Source: an uncultured Oscillospiraceae bacterium (GTDB lineage: Bacteria; Bacillota; Clostridia; Oscillospirales; Oscillospiraceae). Taken from it: a stretch of 50,035 bases of DNA. Positions 41,998 to 49,839 of the stretch are shown here, piece after piece (the stretch's first letter is position 1; the number at the start of each line of letters is the position of its first letter). The stretch covers positions 1 through 50,035 of the forward strand of contig CAJULZ010000005.1 of assembly GCA_910587205.1 (NCBI GenBank), written 5' to 3'. The translations under genes and the position numbers were made by a program. The notes below the pieces were generated by a model. It was not told where the DNA came from. It did no database searches and saw only the letters and a list, made by a program, of their open reading frames with translations.

Positions 41998-42882
41998 TCA
42001 GTTTTTCCGGATCGCAAGCATCTGCGCTAGACGGCACAGGAACTCCGCATTTTCAAACGTTCCGGCCACACTTTCCTGGGCCAGCTTGGTATGATCTTCC
42101 ACCAGACGGCTGCATTCCTCCAGACCATAGAGGGCGGCAAAGGTGCGCTTGCCGTTTTCTGCATCAGAGCCGGTAGGTTTGCCCAGTTCCTCAGCAGTGG
42201 ACTCCACATCCAGCACATCGTCTCGGATCTGGAATGCCAGTCCCAGCTCCCGGGCATACCGCTCCGCTGCCGCCCACTGTGCCGCCGTGGGCTCAACTGG
42301 GGAAGCCGTCAGCCCCATCAAGCAGGCTGCCTCCAACAGAGCTGAGGTTTTCCAAATGTGGATTTGGGACAACCGTTCCGCGCCCAGCTGCCGCTCTTCC
42401 TCTGCAATATCCAGATACTGCCCCGCACACATACCAGTTCGACCGGCCGCTTTCGCCAAAACCGCACAGGCTTTGCTGTTGGCCACAGGGATAGTGCGCT
42501 TAGACTTCGCCAGCCGCTCAAACGCCGCCGCCTGGAGAGCGTCCCCCGCCAGCAGGGCCAGCCACTCACCATACACCACATGGCAGGTGGGTTTCCCTCG
42601 GCGCAGATTATCATCATCCATGCAAGGGAGGTCATCATGGATCAGAGAGTACGTGTGGAGCATCTCAATGCCGCAGGCGTAGTCTAAGGCAGGTCCCATA
42701 TCGCCGCACAGGGCCTCGCAGAACTTCAACGTCAATACGGGCCGTACCCGCTTCCCCCCGGCCAAAAGGCTGTACCGCATGGCGTCCAGCAACTCCTTAT
42801 GGGGGCCGTCCTCTAAAAAACTCCCCGACAACTCCCCCTCCACCAAGGCCTGCGCTTCTCGGTATTCCCGCTCAAAGTCCAT
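41998..42882 (-). CDS. ispA: Polyprenyl synthetase (farnesyl diphosphate synthase type)
   Basis: This condenses isoprenyl units to a C15 product. The 294-residue product has GGKRVRPVLTLKF, the first Asp-rich motif LIHDDLPCMDDDNLRRG and the second, FQIRDDVLDVES. The residues before the first motif (EMLHTYSLIHDD) resemble short-chain synthases with a CLD-type pocket, hence FPP rather than longer chains, with moderate certainty. It overlaps xseB by 11 bases. Confidence 0.93.
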   Translation of the reverse strand: MDFEREYREAQALVEGELSGSFLEDGPHKELLDAMRYSLLAGGKRVRPVLTLKFCEALCGDMGPALDYACGIEMLHTYSLIHDDLPCMDDDNLRRGKPTCHVVYGEWLALLAGDALQAAAFERLAKSKRTIPVANSKACAVLAKAAGRTGMCAGQYLDIAEEERQLGAERLSQIHIWKTSALLEAACLMGLTASPVEPTAAQWAAAERYARELGLAFQIRDDVLDVESTAEELGKPTGSDAENGKRTFAALYGLEECSRLVEDHTKLAQESVAGTFENAEFLCRLAQMLAIRKN

Positions 42883-43105
42883 CTGCGTCCGCTCCCTCAA
42901 AAGGCTCCTCCCGGTCGTCGGCCAGCAGCAGGCTTACCTTTTGCTCGGCCCTGTCCAACAGCTCCTCACACTGCACGGCCAGCTTAGCCCCCTCCTCAAA
43001 CAGTTTTAAGGATTGATCCAACCCACACTCGCCTTTTTCCAACTGTGCCACAATGGTTTCCAGCCGAGCCATGGACTCCTCAAAGGACTGTTTTTTCACT
43101 GCCAT
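42872..43105 (-). CDS. xseB: Exodeoxyribonuclease VII small subunit
   Basis: XseB joins several copies to XseA in ExoVII, which degrades single-stranded DNA in both directions. The 77-residue, helical product has FEESMARLETIVAQLEKGE and LDQSLKLFEEGAKLAVQC, the family core. It overlaps xseA by 10 bases. Confidence 0.94.
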   Translation of the reverse strand: MAVKKQSFEESMARLETIVAQLEKGECGLDQSLKLFEEGAKLAVQCEELLDRAEQKVSLLLADDREEPFEGADADGL

Positions 43106-44382
43106 ATCCGCACCTCTTTCCCTTTTACCTCACACTGGAGGATACCGTCCGATACCAACACATCCAATTCATCTCCCGGCTGTGCCTGCCCCACCGTAAA
43201 CACCACATCCTCACCCCGCCGGGCTATGGAATAACCTCGGCCCAGCACTTTCAGCGGGCTCAATGCATCCAGCTCAGCCGCCAGTTTGCCCAACTGCCCC
43301 TCCTGCTTGGATAGTTGCCCCCGCATGGCAAGGGGGAGTCTCCCTCTACCGGCTTCAAGAGTTTGTCTGCTCTGCTCGGAATGCCCGCGAAGAGCCAGGC
43401 CCATCCGGCGGCGCAGACTATCCAGCGCCAACCGCCTATCCTGAATAGGCACTTTTACGCTTTGCAGGGCACGGCTATTTCTCAGCTGTGCCAGCTCCCG
43501 CCGGGACACCGCCAGCCTGGTCCCCTCCGCCCGGACCAACCGCCGTGCAAGCTGCTCCAACCGGACACGCTCCTCCTTCTGGTCTGGAACCGCCAATTCA
43601 GCCGCGTTGGACGGCGTAGAAGCCCGCAGATCCGCCACGTAATCAGCAATGGTCACATCCGGCTCATGGCCTACCGCAGATACCACCGGGATATTGGACA
43701 CATAAATAGCCCGGGCCACCACCTCTTCATTGAACGCCCACAAATCCTCTTTGGATCCGCCGCCCCGCCCGGTGATAATGAGGTCGATATCCGTCCTGTT
43801 ATTTAGGCGGTGGATTGTCCCGGCAATTTCTCCCGCCGCCTCCTGCCCTTGCACCCGTACAGGCGCCACCAGGATCTCTGCCATAGGCCACCGCGCCCGC
43901 AAAATACGCAGCATATCCCGCACTGCTGCCCCCGCAGGAGATGTGACTAAGGCAATTTTTCCTGGATATTTGGGGAGAGGCTGTTTATTTCCCTCGTCGA
44001 ACAACCCCTCATCCTCAAGGCGGCGGCGCAGGCGCTCAAACGCCTCGTCCAGCGCCCCCCGGCCATCCTCCAGTAGTTCGGTGCAATAAAGCTGGTACTG
44101 CCCATCCCGGGGGAATACGGATATCCGCCCAAATGCCACCACCCGCATCCCATTGGCGGGACGAAACCGCAGACGGACCGCCTCCCCCCGGAACATAACG
44201 CACCGCAGGGTGCCCTGAACATCCTTCAGGGAAAAGTAATGGTGCCCCGAAGGATAACATTTGTAATTTGAAACCTCTCCCTGAACCAACAAGCCGCTGA
44301 GCAGCGCATCTCCGTCCATCAGCGACTTCAGATAGCCGTTCACCTGGGATACAGTATAAACGGGAAAATTAGCCATATTCAT
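43096..44382 (-). CDS. xseA: Exodeoxyribonuclease VII large subunit
   Basis: XseA is the catalytic subunit. The 428-residue product has an N-terminal OB fold (VYTVSQVNGYLKSLMDGD, then YFSLKDVQGTLRCVMF), the catalytic core LIITGRGGGSKEDLWAFN and VSAVGHEPDVTIADYVAD, a long coiled-coil and a C-terminal segment with KVLGRGYSIARR. It overlaps the Kae1-like gene by 4 bases. Confidence 0.96.
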   Translation of the reverse strand: MNMANFPVYTVSQVNGYLKSLMDGDALLSGLLVQGEVSNYKCYPSGHHYFSLKDVQGTLRCVMFRGEAVRLRFRPANGMRVVAFGRISVFPRDGQYQLYCTELLEDGRGALDEAFERLRRRLEDEGLFDEGNKQPLPKYPGKIALVTSPAGAAVRDMLRILRARWPMAEILVAPVRVQGQEAAGEIAGTIHRLNNRTDIDLIITGRGGGSKEDLWAFNEEVVARAIYVSNIPVVSAVGHEPDVTIADYVADLRASTPSNAAELAVPDQKEERVRLEQLARRLVRAEGTRLAVSRRELAQLRNSRALQSVKVPIQDRRLALDSLRRRMGLALRGHSEQSRQTLEAGRGRLPLAMRGQLSKQEGQLGKLAAELDALSPLKVLGRGYSIARRGEDVVFTVGQAQPGDELDVLVSDGILQCEVKGKEVRIWQ

Positions 44383-45344
44383 CCCGTAGCCCCCCGTTCC
44401 AATGCCCGGTGGGTGAGGATCGCTACCCCTAACGCATTATCGGTCGAGTACTGGGGCTTGGCAAACACCGCGCCGCACTCCCGTTCCATAGCCGTGCGCA
44501 GCTGCCGATTGGAGGCAACCCCGCCGGAACACAACACCGGAAGCCCAGGCCAGCGGCGCTGGGCCTCTCGCGTAGCACGGACAACCACATTCGCAATGGT
44601 ATCAATCGCAAAACGGGCGATATTGGCTGGTTTCTCTCCTTTTTCCAACAAACCCTTTACCTGGTTCTCCATCCCAGACAGCGAGAACGTCAATTCCTTC
44701 AATTTAACCCGGAAATCTAGGGCCACATCCGCTTCTCCATACAGCGCGTCCAGCGCCTTACCTGCTGGGAACGACAGGCCTATCAACACCCCCGCCCGAT
44801 CAATAAGCTGTCCCGCCGCAATATCGCTGGTGCCGCCCACCACTTCTGCGCGCACTGTGTGCCCTTCCGGTTCTACCCGGAGCAGCTCGGTTGTGCCACC
44901 GGACAGGTGCCAGGCCAGGTGGGGCTTGTCCATCAAATCCTCCCGGCCGGCAGACCAAGCCGCAGCCGCGATATGGCCCTGTTGATGGGAGCAGGGATAA
45001 AACGGCACGCCCAGCGCTGCCGCCAGCGCACGTCCCTCCCCCTCGCCCACCAGGAAACAGGGCATATAGGAACCATCTACCTCTCTGGGCCGAGTGGATG
45101 CGCCTACAGCGCTAATCCGGCCCAGGAAACCGTCAGTGCGCAGCTGCTCCACCATCAGGTGTAATCGCTTCACATGCTGGAACAGGGCGTCGCTCTGGCG
45201 TAGGCCAAGAGCACCCTCGGGCACGGTAAGGAGTTTTCCCCGGTTTCCCGCCATCCCACAGCCAAATACGGCCGCAGAAGTGGTATAATTGCTGGTGTCA
45301 AAGCCCAAGCACAGCCCTACACAGGCATCCCCCTGGCCGCTCAT
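44379..45344 (-). CDS. Kae1/TsaD-like ASKHA protein (unknown role)
   Basis: A 321-residue homologue of TsaD/Kae1. It has GFDTSNYTTSAAV, the paired His of CSHQQGHIAAAA (TsaD HxxxH with the Glu replaced by Gln), HLSGGTTELL, LSGMENQV and VLCSGGVASNRQLR. It lacks the typical TsaD N-terminal ETSCD and is not next to tsaB or tsaE, so it is probably a paralogue, not the main t6A enzyme. Its position between nusB and xseA is common in Clostridia. Function is not known; a role in tRNA modification is an inference. Confidence 0.85.
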   Translation of the reverse strand: MSGQGDACVGLCLGFDTSNYTTSAAVFGCGMAGNRGKLLTVPEGALGLRQSDALFQHVKRLHLMVEQLRTDGFLGRISAVGASTRPREVDGSYMPCFLVGEGEGRALAAALGVPFYPCSHQQGHIAAAAWSAGREDLMDKPHLAWHLSGGTTELLRVEPEGHTVRAEVVGGTSDIAAGQLIDRAGVLIGLSFPAGKALDALYGEADVALDFRVKLKELTFSLSGMENQVKGLLEKGEKPANIARFAIDTIANVVVRATREAQRRWPGLPVLCSGGVASNRQLRTAMERECGAVFAKPQYSTDNALGVAILTHRALERGATG

Positions 45345-45796
45345 TCCTGTTCAGGGAGCTCCGCCCGGACAAAGGAACCAAGAATACCATTGATAAATTT
45401 TACCACGTCATCCTCCACATATTTTTTTGCAATCTCCACCGCCTCATTGATGGCCACTTTATTTGGTATATCCGGCATGTATAGAATCTCATACATAGTT
45501 ATCCGCATGATCGCAGATGCTACCCGGTCAATACGGGCAAACTTCCAGCCTCTGGCGTATTTAGCGATATAACCGTCCAGCTCCGCGCCGTGGCTTCCCA
45601 CCCCTTGGACCAATGTTGTAATGTAAACCAGTTCCCCTCCGTCGGGAAAACTGCTGTACAGCGGTTCATCCTGTGCCCGCAGGGCAAAGGATATTTGGGT
45701 AAGCTCCCGTTCCAGGAGTTGTCCGGCTTTCTCATTAGAAAATGCCAGCTCAAAGGCAAAGTGCATGGCGATCTCACGGGCGGTACTTCTGTTCAT
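45341..45796 (-). CDS. nusB: Transcription antitermination factor NusB
   Basis: NusB with NusE binds boxA in rRNA leaders. The 151-residue, all-helical product has STAREIAMHFAFELAF, DGYIAKYARGWKFARIDRV, LRMTMYEI-like IMRITMYEILYMPDIP and VAINEAVEIAKKYVEDD. The ATG at 45796 follows AAAGGATG; an upstream start would add 25 residues. A TATAAT box (45874-45879) lies upstream, with a poor -35. It is coupled by 4 bases to the Kae1-like gene. Confidence 0.95.
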   Translation of the reverse strand: MNRSTAREIAMHFAFELAFSNEKAGQLLERELTQISFALRAQDEPLYSSFPDGGELVYITTLVQGVGSHGAELDGYIAKYARGWKFARIDRVASAIMRITMYEILYMPDIPNKVAINEAVEIAKKYVEDDVVKFINGILGSFVRAELPEQE

Positions 45797-45873
45797 GGGG
45801 AAATCATCCTTTCCCGGCGCAGCCGGCCGGCGTTTCTCTCTGCTTGGGTACAACACCCCATTTTTGCACATTT

Positions 45874-45902
45874 ATTATACACGCAAAGGGGCAAAAAGAA
45901 AA
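45874..45902 (-). promoter_or_regulatory. Possible promoter of the nusB operon
   Basis: The perfect -10 box TATAAT (45874-45879) has a poor TTTTCT (45897-45902) at 17 bases upstream. It follows the Asp23-gene terminator, which supports a start here. Confidence 0.5.
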
Positions 45903-45929
45903 CCCCTTTTTTCTCTGGCATAGGAAAAA

Positions 45930-45952
45930 GAGCCGGGCCCTCGGCCCGGCTC
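45930..45952 (-). terminator. Terminator of the Asp23-family gene
   Basis: A perfect 10-bp GC stem (45930-45939 with 45943-45952) is followed by TTTTT on the minus strand. Confidence 0.9.
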
Positions 45953-46019
45953 CGATCATCCTATTTGCCGCCTTACACGGCAGCGGGCTTTCATAGAAAG
46001 GCTCCATCCGGAACTGAAC

Positions 46020-46388
46020 CTACTTTTGGAAGGTCACTCCCACTACGGCCACGTTGACACACGCAACACCAAGCCCGCTGGTGTTCTCCACCGCGCTGAA
46101 CACCGCGTCCTGCACCGCTTTAGCCACATCGGTAACCACGTAGCCATACCGGACCAGGATAGACAGGTCCACCGTCACCTTCTCCTCCTCTACGGACAGG
46201 CGTACTCCCCGGGTCAGCGCCTTGCGGTTCGCTGTAGCGGTGGCATCGCTGCTCAGTCCGGAACCCAGGGAACTGACGCCCTCCACATCCACTGCCGCCG
46301 CCGCCGCGATCACAGCCAGGACTTCCTCTGAAATACTGACGCTGCCCAATTCACTCTCGTGGGAGATATATTCCCTGCCTTCGGCCAT
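46020..46388 (-). CDS. Asp23/Gls24 family envelope stress protein
   Basis: A 122-residue Asp23-domain protein (ISEEVLAVIAAAAAVDVEGVSSL, then VTVDLSILVRYGYVVTDVAK, AVENTSGL). Such proteins sit under the membrane and relate to cell-wall stress; exact role is unknown. It lies in the Bacillus yqhY position, between spoIIIAH and nusB. It has a good promoter and a terminator, so it is a single-gene unit. Confidence 0.92.
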   Translation of the reverse strand: MAEGREYISHESELGSVSISEEVLAVIAAAAAVDVEGVSSLGSGLSSDATATANRKALTRGVRLSVEEEKVTVDLSILVRYGYVVTDVAKAVQDAVFSAVENTSGLGVACVNVAVVGVTFQK

Positions 46389-46420
46389 AACGCCTCACGC
46401 TCCTTTTCAAAGCTGAGGGT

Positions 46421-46449
46421 ATTATATCACCCCGGCAGCCAAAATACAA
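46421..46449 (-). promoter_or_regulatory. SigA-type promoter of the Asp23-family gene
   Basis: The -35 box TTGTAT (46444-46449) and -10 box TATAAT (46421-46426) are 17 bases apart on the minus strand. Confidence 0.8.
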
Positions 46450-46464
46450 TCCTATTTTTACTCT

Positions 46465-47070
46465 TTACGGCTCCGTCTCAATGATTTTGATCTTACTGGG
46501 CGAGAGGCCGGTCTCCTCCATGACAATCTCCGAAATTTTGGCGATATCCGTCTCGCGCAGCCCATCGGCAGTGGAGGATACTACCACGCTGGCGCTGTTT
46601 TCCCCAATAAAGCACACACAGTCGCCGTATCCCTTGGCCGTTACAAGGTTTTCTACTTGGGCTTCGGAAAGAGTCAGCGCCGCCATGGCCTGGATGGAGG
46701 CGTTTGCCTCATCAATTACGCTCTGCTGGGCACCCTCATCCGCCGCCGCCTCCTGGAGAAGTTGGAGCGCGCTGTCCCGGGCCTGTTGGCGGTTCAGCCG
46801 CGCTGAAGCAAAATATCCCGTAGATACTATGCCCTCGGGCTTGGTACTGCCTTGCGGCTCCGGCTCACCGCTGGGTTCGGCACCGGCATCTTTTCTGTCA
46901 TTTTCGCCATTGACTAGGGTAGTCTGACCTAAAAGCTTTCCGCCGTCCCCGCCGGTTCCGCCCTCGCCCCCTTCCGCCGACTGGTTGCCATACGACCAAT
47001 TTAAGTATACCGCCGCCCCAACAAACAGGACAATTGCTACTACTACTGCGTTCCGTTTCCACACACTCAT
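46465..47070 (-). CDS. spoIIIAH: Stage III sporulation protein AH
   Basis: SpoIIIAH is a mother-cell membrane protein whose outer domain binds SpoIIQ or its partner, linking mother cell and forespore. The 201-residue product has an N-terminal helix (RNAVVVAIVLFVGAAVYLNW), a low-complexity Gly/Glu stretch, and a YscJ/FliF-like C-terminal domain (ALTLSEAQVENLVTAKGYGD; VVVSSTADGLRETDIAKI). ATG at 47070 follows GGAGGG; the upstream in-frame start is unlikely. Confidence 0.93.
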   Translation of the reverse strand: MSVWKRNAVVVAIVLFVGAAVYLNWSYGNQSAEGGEGGTGGDGGKLLGQTTLVNGENDRKDAGAEPSGEPEPQGSTKPEGIVSTGYFASARLNRQQARDSALQLLQEAAADEGAQQSVIDEANASIQAMAALTLSEAQVENLVTAKGYGDCVCFIGENSASVVVSSTADGLRETDIAKISEIVMEETGLSPSKIKIIETEP

Positions 47071-47102
47071 CGCTCTACCCTCCAAATTTTCATAGTAGGG
47101 GA

Positions 47103-47630
47103 TCACCCTCCCCCCTTGCATACCGTGATCCGGTCCGACCCAATACCAGTGAGCGACGACACCGCCTGGGTCATCAGCAGCCGGATTCCCGCGTCGTCCC
47201 CACCCTCGCACACCACCAAGGCTCCCTGGAACGTGGGGTAGCGCTGTGTGAGAAGTACCGCTGACTGTCCCTGTCCTGTGCCGGCATTGATTATCACAGT
47301 CTCCTCCTCTACGCTGCTCCCGCGCTCAGTCACAGAGGTGGAGCGGTCAGAGGCCAGCACCTGCTCCATCCCACTTTTCAAGGTAAGCGTTACCGTCACC
47401 TTTCCAGCCCCCTCCACCTGGGAAAGGGTTTGAGCCAACTTTTTCTCCAGCTCCTCCAGGTCAAACATCCCCTGCTCCCCCGCCGTGTCGGCAGGGGGCC
47501 CCTGTCCCCCCTCCCCCGAAGGCCACAGCAGCAAGACAATGCCCACAGCAATGGCAATCAGCACATATTTATACTGGTCCAGCAATTTCCAGACTTTTGC
47601 CCCTCCGGGCAGCTTCCATTGGAACTTCAT
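47103..47630 (-). CDS. spoIIIAG: Stage III sporulation protein AG
   Basis: SpoIIIAG forms a ring in the SpoIIIA-SpoIIQ channel. The 175-residue product has a membrane helix (KYVLIAIAVGIVLLLWP) and the ring-forming domain (LAQTLSQVEGAGKVTVTLTL, SSVEEETVIINAG, ALVVCEGGDDAGIRLLMTQA). The ATG at 47630 overlaps the spoIIIAF stop. An upstream in-frame start would run into spoIIIAF. Confidence 0.93.
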   Translation of the reverse strand: MKFQWKLPGGAKVWKLLDQYKYVLIAIAVGIVLLLWPSGEGGQGPPADTAGEQGMFDLEELEKKLAQTLSQVEGAGKVTVTLTLKSGMEQVLASDRSTSVTERGSSVEEETVIINAGTGQGQSAVLLTQRYPTFQGALVVCEGGDDAGIRLLMTQAVSSLTGIGSDRITVCKGGG

Positions 47631-48118
47631 GGCTGTATCTCCTCGTAGTGCTGCCGCTGTTCCGGAACACCCAAGTCGTCCTCTACCAACCGGCTGAGCC
47701 AGCCGCGATGCTCCTCCGTCCAGACGCCCCAGGCCGTGACCTCCCAAGGATAAGGTATGCCGTCCTCGCCACAGGAAAAGGTCACCTCCGCTTGGCAGAG
47801 TATCCCAACCTCCTCCGCCTTGTCCACAATATATGCGGCGGCGGCCTCCTCTATGATGCTTTGATAGAGCAAAACATTTTTCTCCTCCAATTCATTCTCA
47901 TAGTCCTGCACCGTGACCTGATACTCCAAAACCATCTTGGATAGGTTTCCCCCCTTCATCTGGAGGACAGGGCCTACCGCTGCCACCAGCAGCGCCAGTC
48001 CCCCTGCCAGCCGGCACACCTTTTTTGCGCTTCCTTCAGGCGCAAGACCATCTACAGCAGCCAATACCAGGGCGGTACAAGTCACACCCAGCAGCCATTG
48101 CCGCACCAGTTCTATCAT
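47627..48118 (-). CDS. spoIIIAF: Stage III sporulation protein AF
   Basis: SpoIIIAF is a channel component of the SpoIIIA system. The 163-residue product has two N-terminal membrane helices (LVRQWLLGVTCTALVLAAVD and LAGGLALLVAAVGPVL) and a soluble ring-like C-terminal domain. ATG at 48118 overlaps the spoIIIAE stop by 4 bases. Sequence is poorly conserved, so the name rests on order and topology. Confidence 0.88.
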   Translation of the reverse strand: MIELVRQWLLGVTCTALVLAAVDGLAPEGSAKKVCRLAGGLALLVAAVGPVLQMKGGNLSKMVLEYQVTVQDYENELEEKNVLLYQSIIEEAAAAYIVDKAEEVGILCQAEVTFSCGEDGIPYPWEVTAWGVWTEEHRGWLSRLVEDDLGVPEQRQHYEEIQP

Positions 48119-49215
48119 GACGCCGCCACCGACACGCAGGACACCAACGCGATGAGCTGCAACAGACAGCATGCCCCCATCATCCCCAGTAGCAGGCCAA
48201 AAGCGCTGCCCAGCCTGTCCACCATACCATACACCGGCCCGCTGCCCAACGCTGCGGCCAGCGCAGCCACCAGCTTATACGCTATGTAATGTACTGCCAG
48301 CCGGAGCAGCGGCAACAGACAGATCCCCAGGATCGTCAGCATCCCAAACACCCCAACAGTACCTTTCAGCACCCCCGCCGAGGCCAGCATCGTCTCAGCC
48401 GCATCGGACAAAATACCGCCCACCACCGGGATCGTCCCTGAAATCGCAAATTTCGCGGCCTTTACCGTAGCCGCGTCCGCTGTCCCCGCTACTACGCCGC
48501 TAGCCGTGAGATACCCTACAAAGGTCAGCATTACCACTGTGAGCACCGTTGTCACCGTCCATTTCAGCAAGTCCGCCAACCGGTTCAGCCCGTCCGAGCC
48601 GGTGGCCGCCTGTGCCACCGATGCGGCAATATAGCCATACAACAGCGGTACCAGCAGGCCATTGATGAGGTTAACCAGCAGGTCAGAAAATAGCGCCGCC
48701 GCCATCTGGCGGACAGCCGCTCCAGTAACAGCACCCGTGGCCGCCGTCACCACCGCCACTGTGGGCAGAAGCACATTGGAAAAAGAGGCCATACGCTCAA
48801 TGGCATTGGTCCCCATGCCCAGTAGAGAATTCACATCCGCTACAGCCACCGCTGTCACTGCCAACGTCCCCGCCAACGGCACCGTCCGTATTCTACTTTT
48901 TCCTACGCTGTCCTGAACCGTTTCTGCCAAACTGCAAAACAGGAGGATAACCAGGATCAGCACACCGGAGTGCGCTGCCCTCTGGACTACGCCACCCAAC
49001 TCCTTTGTCCCCGTGTCAAACAGTGCTGCCATCCCCTCGTCCAAATCGGTTCCATAATCTGCCATCCCTCCATTTTCCGCCGCCGATCGCTCAAGTTCAT
49101 CTAGCTGGATATCTGCCTGGGCAGACGCTATCCCGCCTGGTCCAGATGCCCGCACCGGCAGGCACAGCACTGTCAACAGCAGCGGCAGCACCGCCAAGAC
49201 GAATCGGCTTTTCAT
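48115..49215 (-). CDS. spoIIIAE: Stage III sporulation protein AE
   Basis: SpoIIIAE is the large membrane protein of the SpoIIIA channel. The 366-residue product has an N-terminal signal segment (FVLAVLPLLLTVLCLPVRA) and about seven later membrane helices, for example VLILVILLFCSLAETV, VTTVLTVVMLTFVGYLTAS, and IPVVGGILSDAAETMLAS. ATG at 49215 follows GGGGGCAGGA. It overlaps spoIIIAF by 4 bases. Confidence 0.94.
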   Translation of the reverse strand: MKSRFVLAVLPLLLTVLCLPVRASGPGGIASAQADIQLDELERSAAENGGMADYGTDLDEGMAALFDTGTKELGGVVQRAAHSGVLILVILLFCSLAETVQDSVGKSRIRTVPLAGTLAVTAVAVADVNSLLGMGTNAIERMASFSNVLLPTVAVVTAATGAVTGAAVRQMAAALFSDLLVNLINGLLVPLLYGYIAASVAQAATGSDGLNRLADLLKWTVTTVLTVVMLTFVGYLTASGVVAGTADAATVKAAKFAISGTIPVVGGILSDAAETMLASAGVLKGTVGVFGMLTILGICLLPLLRLAVHYIAYKLVAALAAALGSGPVYGMVDRLGSAFGLLLGMMGACCLLQLIALVSCVSVAAS

Positions 49216-49226
49216 GTCCTGCCCCC

Positions 49227-49613
49227 TCAAATCAACTCCATCAGCACTTCCACCACCGCCGACATCAGCGGCAGTACCGCTACCAGTGCCAGCGCCGTCC
49301 CCGCCAACTCGACCGAAGAAGCCAACCCTCCCTCTTTCGCGTCCCGGCAGAAATCGGCGGACAGCCGGGTGACGATGGCGATCCCCACCGTCTTAATTAC
49401 GGGCTCCACTACCTGGGCGGACAGCCCCCCCGTCTCTACCAGCTTGTCCATCACTCCCATTACAGCTTGCAGCGCCCCCGAGCAGTACAGCAGGATAAGT
49501 ACAGCCGCACAGGAGGCAAGCACCAGCCCTAACTCCGGTTCCTGCCGGCGCACCACCGCAGCGCACACTGCAGCCGTGATGGCGGCAGCGGCAACCTGAA
49601 TCACCTCGCTCAC
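49227..49613 (-). CDS. spoIIIAD: Stage III sporulation protein AD
   Basis: A 128-residue membrane protein with about four helices (VAAAAITAAVCAAVV; LVLASCAAVLILLYCSGAL; VIKTVGIAIVTRLSADFC; LVAVLPLMSAVVEVL). The segment VVEPVIKTVGIAIVTRLSAD is the SpoIIIAC/AD signature. It starts at GTG overlapping the spoIIIAC stop (GTGA). Confidence 0.93.
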   Translation of the reverse strand: MSEVIQVAAAAITAAVCAAVVRRQEPELGLVLASCAAVLILLYCSGALQAVMGVMDKLVETGGLSAQVVEPVIKTVGIAIVTRLSADFCRDAKEGGLASSVELAGTALALVAVLPLMSAVVEVLMELI

Positions 49614-49804
49614 AGTCCAAACAGATCCTTTACCAGGTTAAACAGGTCACTGATCTCCTGTACCACGATCATCAGCACCACCACCAGGGCCACCAGCGTA
49701 GTCATGGTGGCCATCTCGTCCCGCCCCGAGCGGGTGAGTACCTGGTTTAACACTGAGACCAGGATGCCGACGGCAGCAATCCTGAAGATCAGGTCTACAT
49801 TCAT
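49610..49804 (-). CDS. spoIIIAC: Stage III sporulation protein AC
   Basis: A 64-residue protein with two membrane helices (IFRIAAVGILVSVLNQVL and TMTTLVALVVVLMIVVQEI), joined by a short charged loop with RSGRDEMA. Size and the C-terminal ISDLFNLVKDLFGL are typical. The gene is 35 bases after spoIIIAB. Confidence 0.94.
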   Translation of the reverse strand: MNVDLIFRIAAVGILVSVLNQVLTRSGRDEMATMTTLVALVVVLMIVVQEISDLFNLVKDLFGL

Positions 49805-49839
49805 AGTTTCGTCCCCCTATCCTTCGTATGCCGCGCTCA

